Below the pieces are notes generated by a model. The model saw only the letters and a program-made list of their open reading frames with translations. It did not search any database and was not told where the DNA came from. A stretch of 64,000 nucleotides of DNA. Source: Flaccisagitta enflata. Its lineage: Eukaryota; Chaetognatha; Sagittoidea; Aphragmophora. Where the stretch lies: NCBI GenBank assembly GCA_965153355.1, contig OZ231128.1, positions 18,538,001 through 18,602,000 on the forward strand, in the 5' to 3' direction. The stretch's first letter is position 1. Each line of letters begins with the position of its first letter. Below, in pieces: positions 13,401-32,164 of the stretch. Both the position numbers and the translations under genes were made by a program.

Positions 13401-13806
13401 ACAAGGAAAAGGTTTTTTGCATAACCGCCCCCGCTTAAATGTATAGTAGACCACTAGACCTACTTTTTCACTGCCCCTGCCCACCCGCACGCGACTTTGA
13501 CTATCCAGCCTTGTTACTTTTTACTTTCAAAATGAAACATCCTTGCTTAGCTCATGAGCGCTTTACAACATTGGTGCACGAACCCAGGGCTGCGAAAGTG
13601 GTCGACTTTCATGCCGCTTCCACCACTTCCGCTCACGCTCACGCTTTCGATTCCATTTTGCAGTGCAAATGGTAAAGTAATAGCTCCCATGCCTAACAAA
13701 TAGGAAGCGGTAAATAACTTTCATAATCCATGTCCCCAGTATGAACTCTTCCCAAAAGTTAAAAGAATATCCACATTCCACGTTAGAAAGGCAAAAACCA
13801 AAAATG

Positions 13807-13873
<67 letters not shown>

Positions 13874-14660
13874 AGAAAAGGAAAAGATAAGAAAAAAAAT
13901 CCCAGCTAGATGGGATTAGTGGTGAGGGGCAACGCAACAGGAGGCTTACTCGACGTGGCAAGGTAAGCCGCGGATGGTACGGACAAGATTTGGACAAGTA
14001 TGGACGACGCATGAAAAATAATGACATTGGACATTGGACGTGGCGGGGGCGATATGTGGACGTTGGAGACCACATGAGCAGGCCTGATTTTGACTGAGCC
14101 TCCCGGGCTCGCTTCTCGATTTGAGTCCGTCAGAAAAACAGCGAGCTCGATAATGGACACATAAAACCCTAATTTGCATATTGAAGCTACGAAGGAAAAG
14201 ATTTTGTTTGAGCGGAAATTAGAAACTTGTCCCATCGAGTACTTTATAAAACTGCCTTCTCAAGTTGTCATCATCAAAATCAATTCGGTGGAAAAAACCA
14301 AGTACAATTGTTAGTTTTCAACTTTTTATCGCAATTAACTGTCTCTGATCAGACTTGACCAAGTGGATTTTATGTTGTAGAAGCAATATATGCAGAAATC
14401 CTCTGCTTACAACAATTTCTTGTTTTCTCGTTCGATGATTTCTTTCGTTTCCTCTCGACATTAATTTTGAAACGACCTGAGGATCAGGTCGTCGCAAGTT
14501 TCAACACCATCGTCTGAGGAGAACGTCAGGAAAATGTTTTTTTCAAGTCGTTTTTCCGTACCTATGAAGCGACGGCAATTAAGCATAAGGCTACCTGGAA
14601 AAATTTGCGGTTTGTCACTCACGGAGGGCAGGTGACGCGTGGTTATACATGATCTTACAC
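13401..14660. other. No gene seen; (GA)n tract and a hairpin
   Basis: Mostly unique sequence. It contains (GA)n at 13808-13870 and a perfect 9-bp-stem hairpin, ACGACCTGA-GGA-TCAGGTCGT, at 14472-14492. Open frames up to about 170 codons on the minus strand overlap (GA)n and lack recognisable domains. Confidence 0.4.
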
Positions 14661-14661
14661 C

Positions 14662-14800
14662 GTTTTAGTCGCGGACTTGCGACTCTATAAAACTTTTAAA
14701 AGGCTTTGTCTTTTTGTTGCTCCGCCCGTCCGTCCGTCCATAAGCACGAGTCGAAAAGTGGTAAAATGTACAGTACCAAAACAAGAAAGCCTGACAGTAA
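14662..14800 (+). mobile_element. Hairpin repeat fragment, AGTCGC variant
   Basis: TTTT precedes the hairpin AGTCGC-GGACTT-GCGACT at 14667-14684, then CTATAAAAC...AGGCTTTGTC, a short CCGTCC array and CGAGTCGAAAAGTGG, as in the AGTTGCG subfamily. No internal complement or tail is recognisable after about 14800. Confidence 0.6.
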
Positions 14801-14888
14801 AATAGAGAGCATCGCGCTCGCGGGCTCGCTTTAAAACCAGGCCTGCGCTTGATGCTGGACAGTAGGCAGGAAACTCTGAAAAGACATA

Positions 14889-15230
14889 CCGTATTCACGG
14901 TAATTAGCGCCCCGGGCGCTGGAATGAAATGTTACTATTTTTAACCTGCAATTAGCGCCCCCTTATCCACTAATATTTGAATCATCTTATTTAAAACTTA
15001 CACTTTTTGGCCAATATTTTGTAACTTGATGCAGTAAAAAACTAAAACAAAGAACATTTTGCTGCATTACAAGCTATTCTTACATAGTTTTTGCCATAAA
15101 AAAAAACCTTACTTGCAATGAATTTTAGAGGATTTATATTTAAAAGAAATGTTTTTGTCACAAGAATCGCCTCATGAAAAGGGGGGGGGCACTAACTAGA
15201 GGGGGGGGGCGATAGATGCAAGAAGTACGG
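14889..15230. mobile_element. Tc1/mariner-like MITE (CCGTATT ends)
   Basis: TA dinucleotides at 14887-14888 and 15231-15232 flank inverted ends CCGTATT.../...AGTACGG. Subterminal CGCCCC motifs are inverted at the two ends (GCGCCCC near the left, GGGGGGGC near the right). It is about 342 bp long, AT-rich inside, with no transposase. Confidence 0.55.
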
Positions 15231-15289
15231 TAATCAGTCATTCAAAAGTGCGTCTTTTTTAGAAAAATTCGTTTAGTATTCGCGATTTT

Positions 15290-15325
15290 TGTCGTCACTA
15301 GAAACACGCCCTGAACGCGCGCGCG
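15290..15325 (+). repeat. End fragment of the GCTCACTCGC repeat
   Basis: GTCGTCACTAGAAACACGCC matches the right end of the repeat at 59587-59850. The body is missing. Confidence 0.5.
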
Positions 15326-15933
<608 letters not shown>

Positions 15934-16041
15934 ATCTGATATGCATCTTTGGTATTTCATGATGCCATTCAATGCCTTGTTAAGAATGACTGAAGGCCAA
16001 GAGGTGTTATGAGGGTTCCTTGATTTGGAGATCAAAACTCA

Positions 16042-16490
16042 TTTTACTCACGTGCGCGCGACTCTACCGCTCCCTTTGTTAATCCGTCCATCAATCAGTC
16101 TGTTTTTGAGGAACAACGTATGCACGTCTATGATATGAATAGAGATAATCATTATCTATCAATTGTTACCAATTGTTGCCATACATATTACGCGAGTAGA
16201 ATGAAAAGGATACAGCTGTCCCTCCGTTGGTCGTTTCTCTGTGTCCGGGGGTCCAACACATCTATGTAAAATGCATATTTGTTGTCACTTTTCGACCATG
16301 GCGAGATTTGACATCAATCAACTAAATGTTATACTGATTTTGAGAGGCTCCTTTGATTGTAGTGTCAGATAATCGGGTAGTCTCTCTGTCTGTCAATCTG
16401 CCCCCCCCCCCACTTTCAGCATGAAAGTCATTCCACGCAGTGACACAGTCAGGACAAACCGTTGCCCGAGCGGGCTTGTTCTAACAATTA
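16042..16490 (+). mobile_element. Degenerate hairpin-repeat pieces
   Basis: GCGCGCGACTCTACCGCTCC at 16053 is half of an AGTCGCG head. Around 16205-16485 there is a degenerate copy of the AGATGCG type, ending CACAGTCAGGACAAACCGTT, then the perfect tail hairpin GCCCG-AG-CGGGC and TTGTT. Confidence 0.5.
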
Positions 16491-16985
16491 CTACTAATTT
16501 CTCCACATGCTGCCACCTGTCGGCCAGACGGCCACGTGCTGCCATCTTTCACAAATAAAATACCATTCATTTTGGCTGCAATGTATCTTTTTTGATTCCG
16601 TCCTGGTATTTTGTCCATGATGACTTATTCTTGACGTGTTTGATTCCTCATCTGACTTTTCTCCACTTTCTTGCGTTTGAGGTCATGACCGTCAGTCTGT
16701 CGGTTTTACTATCGGTGCGTCGGTCTGTCTGTCAGTCTGTCCGTCAGTCTGTTTGTTAGTCTTTCTGTCAGTCTGCCTGTCAGTATGTCATTGCTTCAAT
16801 TTAGACCATCGACCATGCACAAGTATTGACCTCGTACTTGGCCCTGTTCTCCGCTTTTCAAATTCATCAAAAAATAGAAAAAAAGATTGTGCATGATGAT
16901 TCTGTAACCCTTTTTTTTTGTTTGCTAAAAAAAGAAAAAAAAAATTCAAAGAAAAAAGAAAGGAAAGAAAGTTGGCGTGGAGTAT
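16491..16985. other. No gene seen
   Basis: Unique sequence with a short degenerate GTCA/GTCTGT stretch (16690-16790). No exon is recognised. Confidence 0.4.
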
Positions 16986-16988
16986 AAA

Positions 16989-17070
16989 GAAAACAAAGCC
17001 GGTTTCACAGCTACCAAGCTCGCGTGCGGGTGGATAGGAACAGTGATGCATAAGCCAAAAGGACATAAAC

Positions 17071-17090
<20 letters not shown>
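16989..17090 (-). mobile_element. 5' fragment of AGTCGCG hairpin repeat
   Basis: ACAAAGCCGGTTTCACAGCT and CTCGCGTGCGGGTGGATAGG match the tail half of the family in reverse orientation. The fragment then breaks into a long poly-A run (17071-17101). Confidence 0.55.
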
Positions 17091-17098
<8 letters not shown>

Positions 17099-17101
<3 letters not shown>

Positions 17102-17228
17102 CAAGGCCAACAAGGCCAATAAGGTGCGACGTGTGTATTGTCAAACGAATGCGTTACCTGACCGACCAACCAACCGACAGACCAACGGACACAGCCAGTT
17201 ATAGAGGTGCTTTGTCGCACCTAAAAAA
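17099..17228 (-). mobile_element. Hairpin repeat, AGGTGC subfamily
   Basis: Read on the minus strand, the head is AGGTGC-GACAAA-GCACCT (17205-17222) after a T-run, followed by CTATAACTGGCTGTGTCCG. The internal block is GTCGCACCTTATTGGCC, again complementary to the head arm plus loop. This is an independent sequence variant of the head and internal pair. Confidence 0.65.
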
Positions 17229-17235
17229 GAAAACA

Positions 17236-17322
17236 CAGACCAACGGATCGACTAAACGACATACCGACCAACGGACCAACAGACATAGTGGGTTATTGAG
17301 TCGCGTGCACGCGACCTAAAAC
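17236..17322 (-). mobile_element. Truncated hairpin repeat
   Basis: The minus-strand head contains the perfect palindrome GTCGCGTGCACGCGAC, followed by TCAATAACCCACTATGTCTG and a degenerate GTCC/GGTC array. Tail is absent. Confidence 0.55.
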
Positions 17323-17411
17323 CTGAATGGTTACTCTTTTCTTTTCTTTTCAATTTTCATCTTTTTTTCTCTCTTTTCTTCTTCAGGTCGTGAAATCGAA
17401 ATCGTGCAAAT

Positions 17412-17597
17412 TATAGAACAACAAGGCCGGATACACGGCCAATACCAGTTGCGGGCGATTGGGCGGAAATGCGTGTTTTCACACTTTTCGACTCGTGTTC
17501 ACGGACCAACCAACCGACCGACCAACCGACGGACGGACGGACGGACGGACGGACGGACAAAGCCTCTTATAGAGTTTCGTGTCCGCAACTAAAAATT
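17412..17597 (-). mobile_element. Hairpin repeat, AGTTGCG subfamily, full copy
   Basis: The minus-strand head is AGTTGCGGACACGAAACT (one stem mismatch), then CTATAAGAGGCTTTGTCC, (GTCC/GGTC)n and CGAGTCGAAAAGTGTG. The internal block is CCCGCAACTGGTATTGGCC, and the tail hairpin GGCCG-TGTATC-CGGCC is followed by TTGTT. Confidence 0.75.
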
Positions 17598-17725
17598 GAA
17601 AAAAATGAAAAAAAAAATTGCAGAAAAAAAACCCGTGCCTCTTAATTCATCGTTTCTTTGATCTCATATTTTCTTATCTTCCTATGTTCCTGCTTCCTAG
17701 CATTTTAGTTCCATTCAGACAGCTT

Positions 17726-18151
17726 TGCTTTTTTTTTTGCTTGATTTGCTTCCTTCTGTCCTTTAGTTTTGACCTTGTTTTCCAGTATACCTTTTTATCA
17801 TTTGGCACCTTGCGCTTTGAATGAAAAGCACATTAAAAGATGACAATGGCGCAAGCAATCATCATTTGACTCTCTTCATTTATTGATGTGCCTTTTAAAG
17901 TTATCTTAGTTGGAATGCTTACCCTGGTATTTTTCCTCAAGGGAATACAGGACTTCTACATGTAGCTTGCGCATTTGAGCTTCCAACCACCGCGACAACA
18001 TCATGAAACGACTTTTCTGAAATGAACAACGTCTAAAATAATCAAGCACAGGCTCATTATGGACTAATCAAAAAAAAAAAAAAAAAAAAAAAAAAAAGAC
18101 CAACGAATGTTTTCAAATCACAATTAAAAACACAAATCGTTAAACAATGTT
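17726..18151 (+). repeat. Tandemly duplicated segment, copy A
   Basis: This roughly 425-bp stretch (T-rich GCTTGATTTGCTTCCTTCTG through CAGGCTCATTATGGA and poly-A) is repeated in diverged form at 18152-19112. It serves as the empty site for the composite element in copy B. Confidence 0.65.
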
Positions 18152-19112
18152 GCTTTTTTTTTGCTTTATTTGTTTCCTTTTGTCCTTTTTTTACCTCATT
18201 TCGACCTTTTTTTCCATTCCATCTTTTCATCATTTGGCACTTTGAATAAAAAGCACATCAAAAGATGACAATAGCACAAGCAATCATCACTGGACTCTTT
18301 TCATTTATTGATGTGCTTTTGGGCAGCGGCCCTGGAGGGGCAGATGACCTATGATTCCACACAGGGCGAATTTCTACGGTTTTTGTTCGTCGGTCCCCCC
18401 TGGCCTCAAAACAAGCCTCTCAGACCCCAAATCAGGTATCTCAGACCCCAAATTAGACCACTCAGAACCCAATTTTGGCCTCTCAGACTCCAACTCAGGC
18501 CTCGGGGACCACTAGTCAGGCCTCTCAGACCCTAATTCAAGCCCCTCAGACCCCAAATGCCACCTCCCAGACCACAATTTAGGCCTCTCAGACCCAACTT
18601 AGACCTCCCACACCCAAATTCAGGCCTCTCAGACCCCACTAAGACCTCCAAGACCCTAAATCAGGCCCCTCAGGCCTCCCAGACCACAAATTAGGCCTTT
18701 CAGACCCCGAATTGGTCCTCTGAGACCCCAACTCAGAAAATCGACCTTTGTGGAATCATAGGTCATCTGCCTCTCTGGGGCCGCTGCCCCTCTCAACACA
18801 TCCTTTAATCAACTTAGGGGCATCGGGTACTGCTGACCATGTAACGCTTTTGCGACTATTTAGAGTGATGTTAGTGGGAATGCTTACTCTGGAATATTTC
18901 CTCGAGAGTGGACTATACTTATTCATGAATATCGATCAACTAACCTACCTGCCACCGCGACGACATCATGAGGAAACATTTTTTCTGGACTGAACAACGT
19001 CCGAAATAATCACGCACAGGCTCATTTTGGAGAAATGAATGTAAAAAAAAATGAACAAACGAATATTTTAAATAACAGTAAAAGCACAAATCGTCAAACT
19101 AAAAGAAATTGA
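18152..19112 (+). repeat. Tandemly duplicated segment, copy B, carrying an insertion
   Basis: It matches 17726-18151 on both sides of 18321-18860. The match is interrupted between GATGTGCTTTT and TAGAGTGATGTTAGTGGGAA, exactly where the composite foldback element lies. Confidence 0.65.
18321..18860 (+). mobile_element. Composite foldback element, copy 1
   Basis: The element starts GGGCAGCGGCCCTGGAGGGG and has an inverted-repeat pair of about 57-62 bp (18321-18383 and 18733-18789). The arms enclose about 15 copies of a 20-22-bp unit (GGCCTCTCAGACCCCAAAT). Beyond the right arm is a further 70-bp block ending CCATGTAACGCTTTTGCGAC + TATT. The paralogous empty site at 17890 fixes both ends and shows no duplication longer than 1 bp. 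No coding capacity. Confidence 0.75.
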
Positions 19113-19129
19113 GTGCCTCATCATCACCT

Positions 19130-19325
19130 TTTAAAAAAAAGTGAAAAACACAGTCAAAGAGGAATAAAAAGCGTATAAAAGATGTGAGAAAAAAACACAG
19201 TCTAAAAAGCGTAAAAAAAGTGAAAAACACAGTCAAAGAGGAATAAAAAGCGTATAAAAGATGTAAAAAACACAGTCTAAAAAGCGTAAAAAAATGTGAA
19301 AAACACAATTTAAAAAACATAAAAG
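19130..19325. repeat. About 79-bp tandem repeat
   Basis: About two and a half copies of GTGAAAAACACAGTCAAAGA...CAGTCTAAAAAGCGTAAAAA. Confidence 0.75.
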
Positions 19326-19381
19326 CATCACCTTCCTTCCCCCCCCCCTCTCTCCGGTTATCGCCGAAGGGCCACAAAACG

Positions 19382-25536
<6,155 letters not shown>

Positions 25537-25555
<19 letters not shown>

Positions 25556-25584
25556 GGCCCAAAATTGAGATCGATGAAAAATAA
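25537..25584 (+). other. Possible alternative terminal mini-exon 1b
   Basis: A duplicate of the 25369 block (TTTTTGTTGTTACTTAG acceptor). From 25556, in the phase of the 25208 donor, it reads GPKIEIDEK and stops at 25582-25584. Use of this exon would make a truncated secreted isoform ending inside the Ig domain. It may equally be an intronic duplication. Confidence 0.2.
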
Positions 25585-25655
25585 AGATTTTTGAAAAAAT
25601 GTGAAAAAATAAAAAAAGATTAAAAAATTCATAGCGCCTAAAGTATCGGTCCCAC

Positions 25656-26160
25656 AGTGCCCTGCTTTTTTCCAGAAGGTGTAAAAAAGTGGCCTCTTTA
25701 CCAATTTCAACCCCAGCCACGGGCGAGCCTAGTTCTGACTCAACTTTCTCAAATTGTCTCAAGCGAAAAAGGGAAACATTAATTCCTAACCCAGAACTCA
25801 AAAAATCGAAAAACGTTTTTCGATTTTTTTCCCAATTAACTTTTTTAATTTCTAGAAATAACAGGAAATGACAAATATTGATTTTTTTACACTTCTAGAC
25901 TTTATTTCATCACAAGTTGATGTACCTGTGAATCTCAATATTTCGTTCTTAAGAGTGGGTAAGAAATTGGTTAAAAAAACAAACAAAAAGCTCAATAGTG
26001 AAAACAAATTCAGAATTAGAGAAAAGAAGGACAAAACAACCTTTTTCACAAATGAAATTAATCAGTCTTTTTTAACCCCCCCCAGGAAGTTAAAAACAAG
26101 CCCAAGAGGGCAACATTCGCGTGCGTCTGGAAATGACAAACAAAAGAGCAAAAACATGTC
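25656..26160 (+). other. Two short open segments of unknown origin
   Basis: 25689-25816 reads MASLPISTPATGEPS... with a basic KRKRE motif. 25868-26170 reads MTNIDFFTLLDF... with a Lys-rich middle and a preceding TTTCTAG acceptor-like site. I do not recognise either. They may be pieces of a decayed transposon protein, and they overlap the palindromic repeat below. Confidence 0.2.
25735..25842 (+). repeat. Dispersed repeat with perfect 30-bp palindrome, copy 2
   Basis: GACTCAACTTTCTCAAATTG aligns with 579-600. The palindrome at 25800-25829 (A-run, TCGAAAAAC, complement, T-run) occupies the place of the different palindrome at 643-672 and is followed by the same CCAATTA sequence. Confidence 0.6.
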
Positions 26161-26162
26161 AA

Positions 26163-26325
26163 AGTGTTAAAAATGTTAAAAATGTTAGATAATGTTAAAA
26201 AAGGTAAACTGTTAAAAAATGTTAAAAATGTTAAAACAATGTTAAACAATATTAAAAAATGTTAAGAAATGTTAAAAAATGTCCAAAAACATTAAAAAAT
26301 GTTCAATATGTTCAACATTTTAAAA
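26163..26325. repeat. (ATGTTAAAA)n-like minisatellite
   Basis: About 15 degenerate 9-12-bp units. Confidence 0.8.
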
Positions 26326-26438
26326 TGTTACCGACGGATGGACGGATCGACGGATGGAGGGACGGACGGATGGACGGACGGACAGACCAACCAACAAACA
26401 GAGCAAGGTGTAGAGTCGCGTGCACGCGACTAAAAACC
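26326..26438 (-). mobile_element. Truncated hairpin repeat, AGTCGCG subfamily
   Basis: On the minus strand: T-run, AGTCGCGTGCACGCGACT (perfect), CTACACCTTGCTCTG, then a (GTCC)n array. The internal complement and tail are missing. Confidence 0.65.
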
Positions 26439-26920
26439 CACTTTGGTTAGCATCGAAAATGGAAGATGTCCTTCTTCATTCCACTCAAGTCCGAATCTGA
26501 CTAGTGCGGTTTTAGATTTAACTCTACTCTAAAAAGTCGGCCTAGAATGTTCCCCGCTAGATTCTTTCCAGCCAACTTATTTCATCTTTTCCCCTCTGTA
26601 AGAAAATGTAGAGCGTGGTTTGACGTGGGTGAGAAAAGGGATGTAGGATTGGTTGGTGCGCCCGCCCTTCTGTTGGTTGGTCGGTGAGTAGATGGTAATG
26701 TAGAGCGATTCCAGAGATCGGGGAATTGGATGTGGTTATGGTTGTAAATGAGGACAACTGGTGGACGACAAAAATGTTTGGTTGTGTCTTGTGATTTTTT
26801 GTCTTATTATAGACACGGGAGGACCATTTTTTCAACAGCTATGCCATAGGATCAAAGATTTTGGCGGGGTTCAGGATAGTTACGTTAAAAAGGGTTAGAA
26901 CTGGATAAAGGGAGCCATAG
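26439..26920. other. No gene seen
   Basis: Unique sequence. A 92-codon minus-strand frame has no recognisable domain. Confidence 0.4.
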
Positions 26921-26922
26921 TA

Positions 26923-27620
26923 CACTTATTTTTTAAAATAAGCACCTCGTTTATAAGCACGCCCAGCCTCAGATATTGGGAAAATTTAGGCACATTGCTA
27001 AGCATGCTCCAGGCTTGGATTTCTGATTCAAAAATCTTTTTTTTTGTCATTTCCAAAAATATGCTAATTTTTAGAAATTTTTGGTTGGAATTTCACAAAA
27101 ACCACTGGAAGTTTTGATAGAAATTGAAATTATCTATAATATCAATCTGTCAGTGCATTCAGGATTTTGGTACTGATAGAAAAAAAAAAAAAGAATTTAT
27201 AATAATATTTAGGAATACTATTGCTTAGATACTATTGTTATAAGAATTTATCGCTGTAACAAGGACAACCAAAAAAGAATGATATATCATAATATTAAAT
27301 AACACTAAATATCTAAAAATATATATATTAAATTAACATACTAATCTCATCCCATGATTTATATGAAAATGGGACAATGTCAGTAAAAAATATTGTATAT
27401 TTTTTTTTACAAAATGTATTCATGACTGTATTTTATACTATACTTTATTCTATACTATACAATACTGTTTTCTATACCCAACTGTGTACTTTGTTCTATT
27501 CTGAATTGGACAATTACTTACTGATGAATCATTAGCACGCAGTTAAGCATTTTTCAGCCTTGAAAATGAAGCACAGTCAGCCTCGGCCAAAAAAAGTGCG
27601 TGCTTGTATTAAAAAAAGTG
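26923..27620. mobile_element. Tc1/mariner-like MITE (CACTT ends), copy 1
   Basis: TA at 26921-26922 and 27621-27622 flanks inverted ends. The left is CACTTATTTTTTAAAATAAG + CACC and the right is its approximate complement GTGCTTGTATT...AAGTG. The interior is AT-rich without a transposase. The same ends occur at 53200-53620 and, in part, at 47770-47806. Confidence 0.65.
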
Positions 27621-27940
27621 TATCGAGCCGTCGTCTAAGGTGAAGCATTTTTCAATCAATTTTTGCCATGTCTTCGGAGTGTCAAAGTTCCAATCCAATC
27701 AGTCGAGACATTTTGGCTTGGGAAAAACTTTTTTCGCTTTTTGCTTTTTTTTGGCCTCTGGTCCAGAAAAGTATAAAACCGAATTGGACCGGTGAAAATT
27801 TGGGTAAATGTGATTTGGCAGTACCCCTGGGTTAAATCAAGTAATTCTTTAAAAAATATTTAAACCTCTTTTCCTGATTCTTCTCCTTTTCCTCTTATCC
27901 TAATCTTGACAACCACAAAGGCGCCCCATAACCCTATATT
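27621..27940. other. No gene seen
   Basis: AT-rich unique sequence. Confidence 0.4.
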
Positions 27941-28098
27941 TAGATGCGTCATCGCATCTCTATAAGAGGGTCTGTCCGTCCGTCCGTCCGTTGGTCCGTC
28001 CGTCGGTCCGTCCGTCCGTCCGTCCGTCCGTCCGTTACGCCTATTCTGATATCACGCAGATGACGCATCGAGTTGCCCGCCTGAGCTTGTCAACAACT
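27938..28098 (+). mobile_element. Hairpin repeat, AGATGCG subfamily, full copy
   Basis: The head AGATGCGTCATCGCATCT (27942-27959) is followed by CTATAAGAGGGTCTGTCC and (GTCC/GGTC)n. The internal GATGACGCATC complements the head including its loop. The tail is GTTGCCCGCCTGAGCTTGTC. Confidence 0.75.
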
Positions 28099-28391
28099 CT
28101 TGACAATGACAGTTTTTCTACAAACTGATGGTATCGTCAGTTTTAGGATGACAGACTTCTCGCCCGCGACAATGACAGGCGTGGTTTTCACATCATTTAC
28201 CGAAAGAATTGACAAAAGTATCAGTTCTGACCATTTCCTCAGATACCTCATGCTGTCTGAACATAAATAGTATTTACCGACATTGATATCACTTTTATTT
28301 GTCGACATGTGAATTGTGATAGAGCATGCATGTGGTAAACAAGCATGCGTGTAGCACCACAAGGAAAAATGAAAATAGGTGATAAAGAAAA
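28099..28391. other. No gene seen
   Basis: Unique sequence between two hairpin repeats. Confidence 0.4.
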
Positions 28392-28602
28392 ACAAGGCCG
28401 GATACACGGCTACCCCAGTCGCGTGCGGGTGGGCAGGGGCAATAACTGAGGTCAGTGGAACATTTGGGCAGGAGCAATAAGGCCAAAACCCCCATTTACG
28501 CCGAAAAAGTAAAGTGTGACGGATAGACCAACGGACGGATGGACGGACCGACGGACGGACCGACAAAGCGGGGTGTAGAGTCGCGTAGCACGCGACTAAA
28601 AA
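28392..28602 (-). mobile_element. Hairpin repeat, AGTCGCG subfamily, full copy (type example)
   Basis: Minus strand: T-run, head AGTCGCGTGCTACGCGACT (28579-28597), CTACACCCCGCTTTGTCGG, (GTCC)n, TTTACTTTTTCGGCG, GCTCCTGCCCAAATG and CCCCTGCCCACCCGCACGCG. The latter holds the head complement GCACGCGACT, then the tail hairpin GCCG-TGTATC-CGGC and TTGTTTTT. Confidence 0.85.
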
Positions 28603-28789
28603 TAATCGCGATACTAGTACTTTTGATGATAAACTGGGTGAAAAGCGTGATCGTTGAACACATGGTCTCACCAAAACTTATGACATATCTTACAATGACA
28701 AGTTAGTTTAACAAATTGACAGTCATTGAAAAAATGACAATGAGTGACAATGAGTTCATCGATCTTTTTGCTGTCAGTCATGACATTTG

Positions 28790-28972
28790 TGGCGATGAGA
28801 AGTGAGTTACAGATGACAAGTGAGTCACAGATGACAGATGAAAAGTGAGTCACAGATGAAAGATGACAAGTGAGTCTCAGATGACAGATGACAGGTGAGT
28901 CTCAGATGACAGATGACAGATGACAAGTGAGTCACAGATGACAGATGACAAGATGACAAGTGAGTTGCTTTC
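28790..28972. repeat. GTGAGTCACAGATGACA minisatellite
   Basis: Irregular tandem units of AGATGACAAGTGAGTCACAG of about 16-34 bp. Confidence 0.8.
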
Positions 28973-29025
28973 AAGTGTTTTGCTGGCAATCAAATGAAAG
29001 CAGGCAACAAATTCACCGCAAAGAG

Positions 29026-29631
29026 AATAGTCGCAAAAGCGTTACATGGTCAGCGGTACCCGATGCCCCTAAGTCAGTGTATGTGGGAATGAGATTATGA
29101 GAGGGGCAGCGGCCCCGGAGGGGCCGATGACCTATGATTCCACATAGAACAATTTTCTCCGGTTTGAGAAGCTGGTTTGGAGGGCTGAGAGGCTTGATTT
29201 TGGGTCTGAAAGGTCTGATTTAGGGTCTGAGAGGCGTTATTTGGGGTCTGAGAGGTTTGGTTTGGGGTCTGAGAGGCTTGATTTGGGGTCTGAAAGGCCT
29301 GATGTGGGTCTGAGGGGTCTAATTTGGAGTCTGTAGAGCCTAATTTGGGGTCTGAGGCCGGATTTGGGTCTGAAAGGCCTAATTTGGGGTCTGAGAAGCC
29401 TGATCTGGAGTCTGGGAGGCCTGATTTGGGGTCTGAGAGGCCTGATTTGGGGTCTGACAGGCCTGGTTTAGGGTCTGGGAGGCCTGATATAGGGTGTGAG
29501 AGGCCTGATTTGGGGTCAGAAAGGTCTGATTTGGGGTCTGAGAGGCTTCGGGAGGGGGGGGACGTACGGAAACCGGAGAAAATTGCCCTATGTGATATCA
29601 TAGGTCATCGGCCCCTCCGGGGCCGCTGCCC
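29026..29631 (-). mobile_element. Composite foldback element, copy 2
   Basis: In reverse orientation to 18321-18860: ATAGTCGCAAAAGCGTTACA, then GGTCAGCGGTACCCGATGCC. A 62-bp inverted repeat pair (29104-29165 and 29570-29631, very few mismatches) encloses about 20 units of GGCCTGATTTGGGGTCTGAG. The arms start GGGCAGCGGCCCCGGAGGGG, itself a hairpin. It is followed by AAAAAG. Confidence 0.8.
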
Positions 29632-29654
29632 AAAAAGGCTTTGTGATTGATAAC

Positions 29655-31213
<1,559 letters not shown>

Positions 31214-31455
31214 AGATTTTGAGTATTAGAAACCGCACACCTGATGAAATAGCACGGCACTTTAAAGCAGGGTAAATTTGGTGGAACTACTTTGAAGAAA
31301 AAAGATTTTTGATAAAAACCATTCCAGTCAGGACAGGATGCTTTCTTTTAATTTTTAACCTCCTTGCTATCCATCTTTTGTCCCTTTCTTCCTCCCTTCT
31401 TTTCCTTCATGGTTTCATTCTTTCTTCATACTTCATTCCTGTCTTCCTCCGTTTC
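31214..31455. other. No gene seen
   Basis: Unique sequence leading into pyrimidine-rich DNA. Confidence 0.4.
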
Positions 31456-31458
31456 TCC

Positions 31459-31745
31459 CTCATTTCATTCATTCATTCATTCATTCATTCATTCATTCAT
31501 TCATTCATTCATTCATTCATTCATTCATTCATTCATTCATTCATTCATTCATTCCTCTCTTCCTTTTATCCTTTCTTCCTTTCACCCTCCATGCTTCATT
31601 GCTTCCTTCCTCCTTTCTTTTCTTTTCTATATCTATTCTCATTCCCCTTCATCCTTCCTTGATTCCTTCCTTCCTTCCTTCCTTCCTTCCTTCCTTCCTA
31701 CTTTCCTTCCTTCCTTCCCTCCTTTCTTTTCTTCCTTCCTTCCTT
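31459..31745. repeat. (CATT)n and (CTTC)n tracts
   Basis: (CATT)n at 31459-31553 and (CTTC)n at 31659-31745. Confidence 0.95.
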
Positions 31746-32104
31746 AACATCTGTGCACGTGTGTCGCCTTTTGATTAAAGGCTTTTGCTTCGTACGTGAG
31801 TGCCTGAGCAGAATTACACGCAGATTTCTGCGTTGAATCAACGACCAAAAAAAAAAAAAAAAAAAAAAATAAGAAAAAGATAAATAAATAAATAAAAAGA
31901 CGAATGTTGCTATTCAGGTGTGACCTCGCATTTGCTTGTTGCTTACTTCTTGTCCATTGGGGGGCAAATTGTTCGACCGTCACGTTTGAATATTCCCAAA
32001 GCACTTAAGAACCTTTTTGTACAAAGCTCTGGATAGTATTTAGTAGATACTACACGTACAACAACAATCATAACAACAGAGCGTAGAAATTATGCGCCAT
32101 TCAG
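31746..32104. other. No gene seen; poly-A run
   Basis: Unique sequence with a poly-A/AATA stretch at 31847-31897. Confidence 0.4.
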
Positions 32105-32164
32105 CGAGAAGGCATGGTATAGTGGGTAGCGTGTACCTAAATGACAAAAAGCAATAAAATCAAC

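Noticed and set aside
18321-18800. Regular 20-22-bp repeats resembling an array with spacers
   Set aside because: The units are contiguous tandem repeats inside an inverted-repeat element; no spacers.
28790-28972. Direct repeats that might suggest a CRISPR array
   Set aside because: Units are irregular and adjacent with no unique spacers, and the context is animal DNA. It is a degenerate minisatellite.
32105-32135. GGTATAGTGGGTAGCG, like a tRNA D-arm / pol III A-box
   Set aside because: No B-box, acceptor or anticodon stem follows; the sequence is at the edge of a foldback element.
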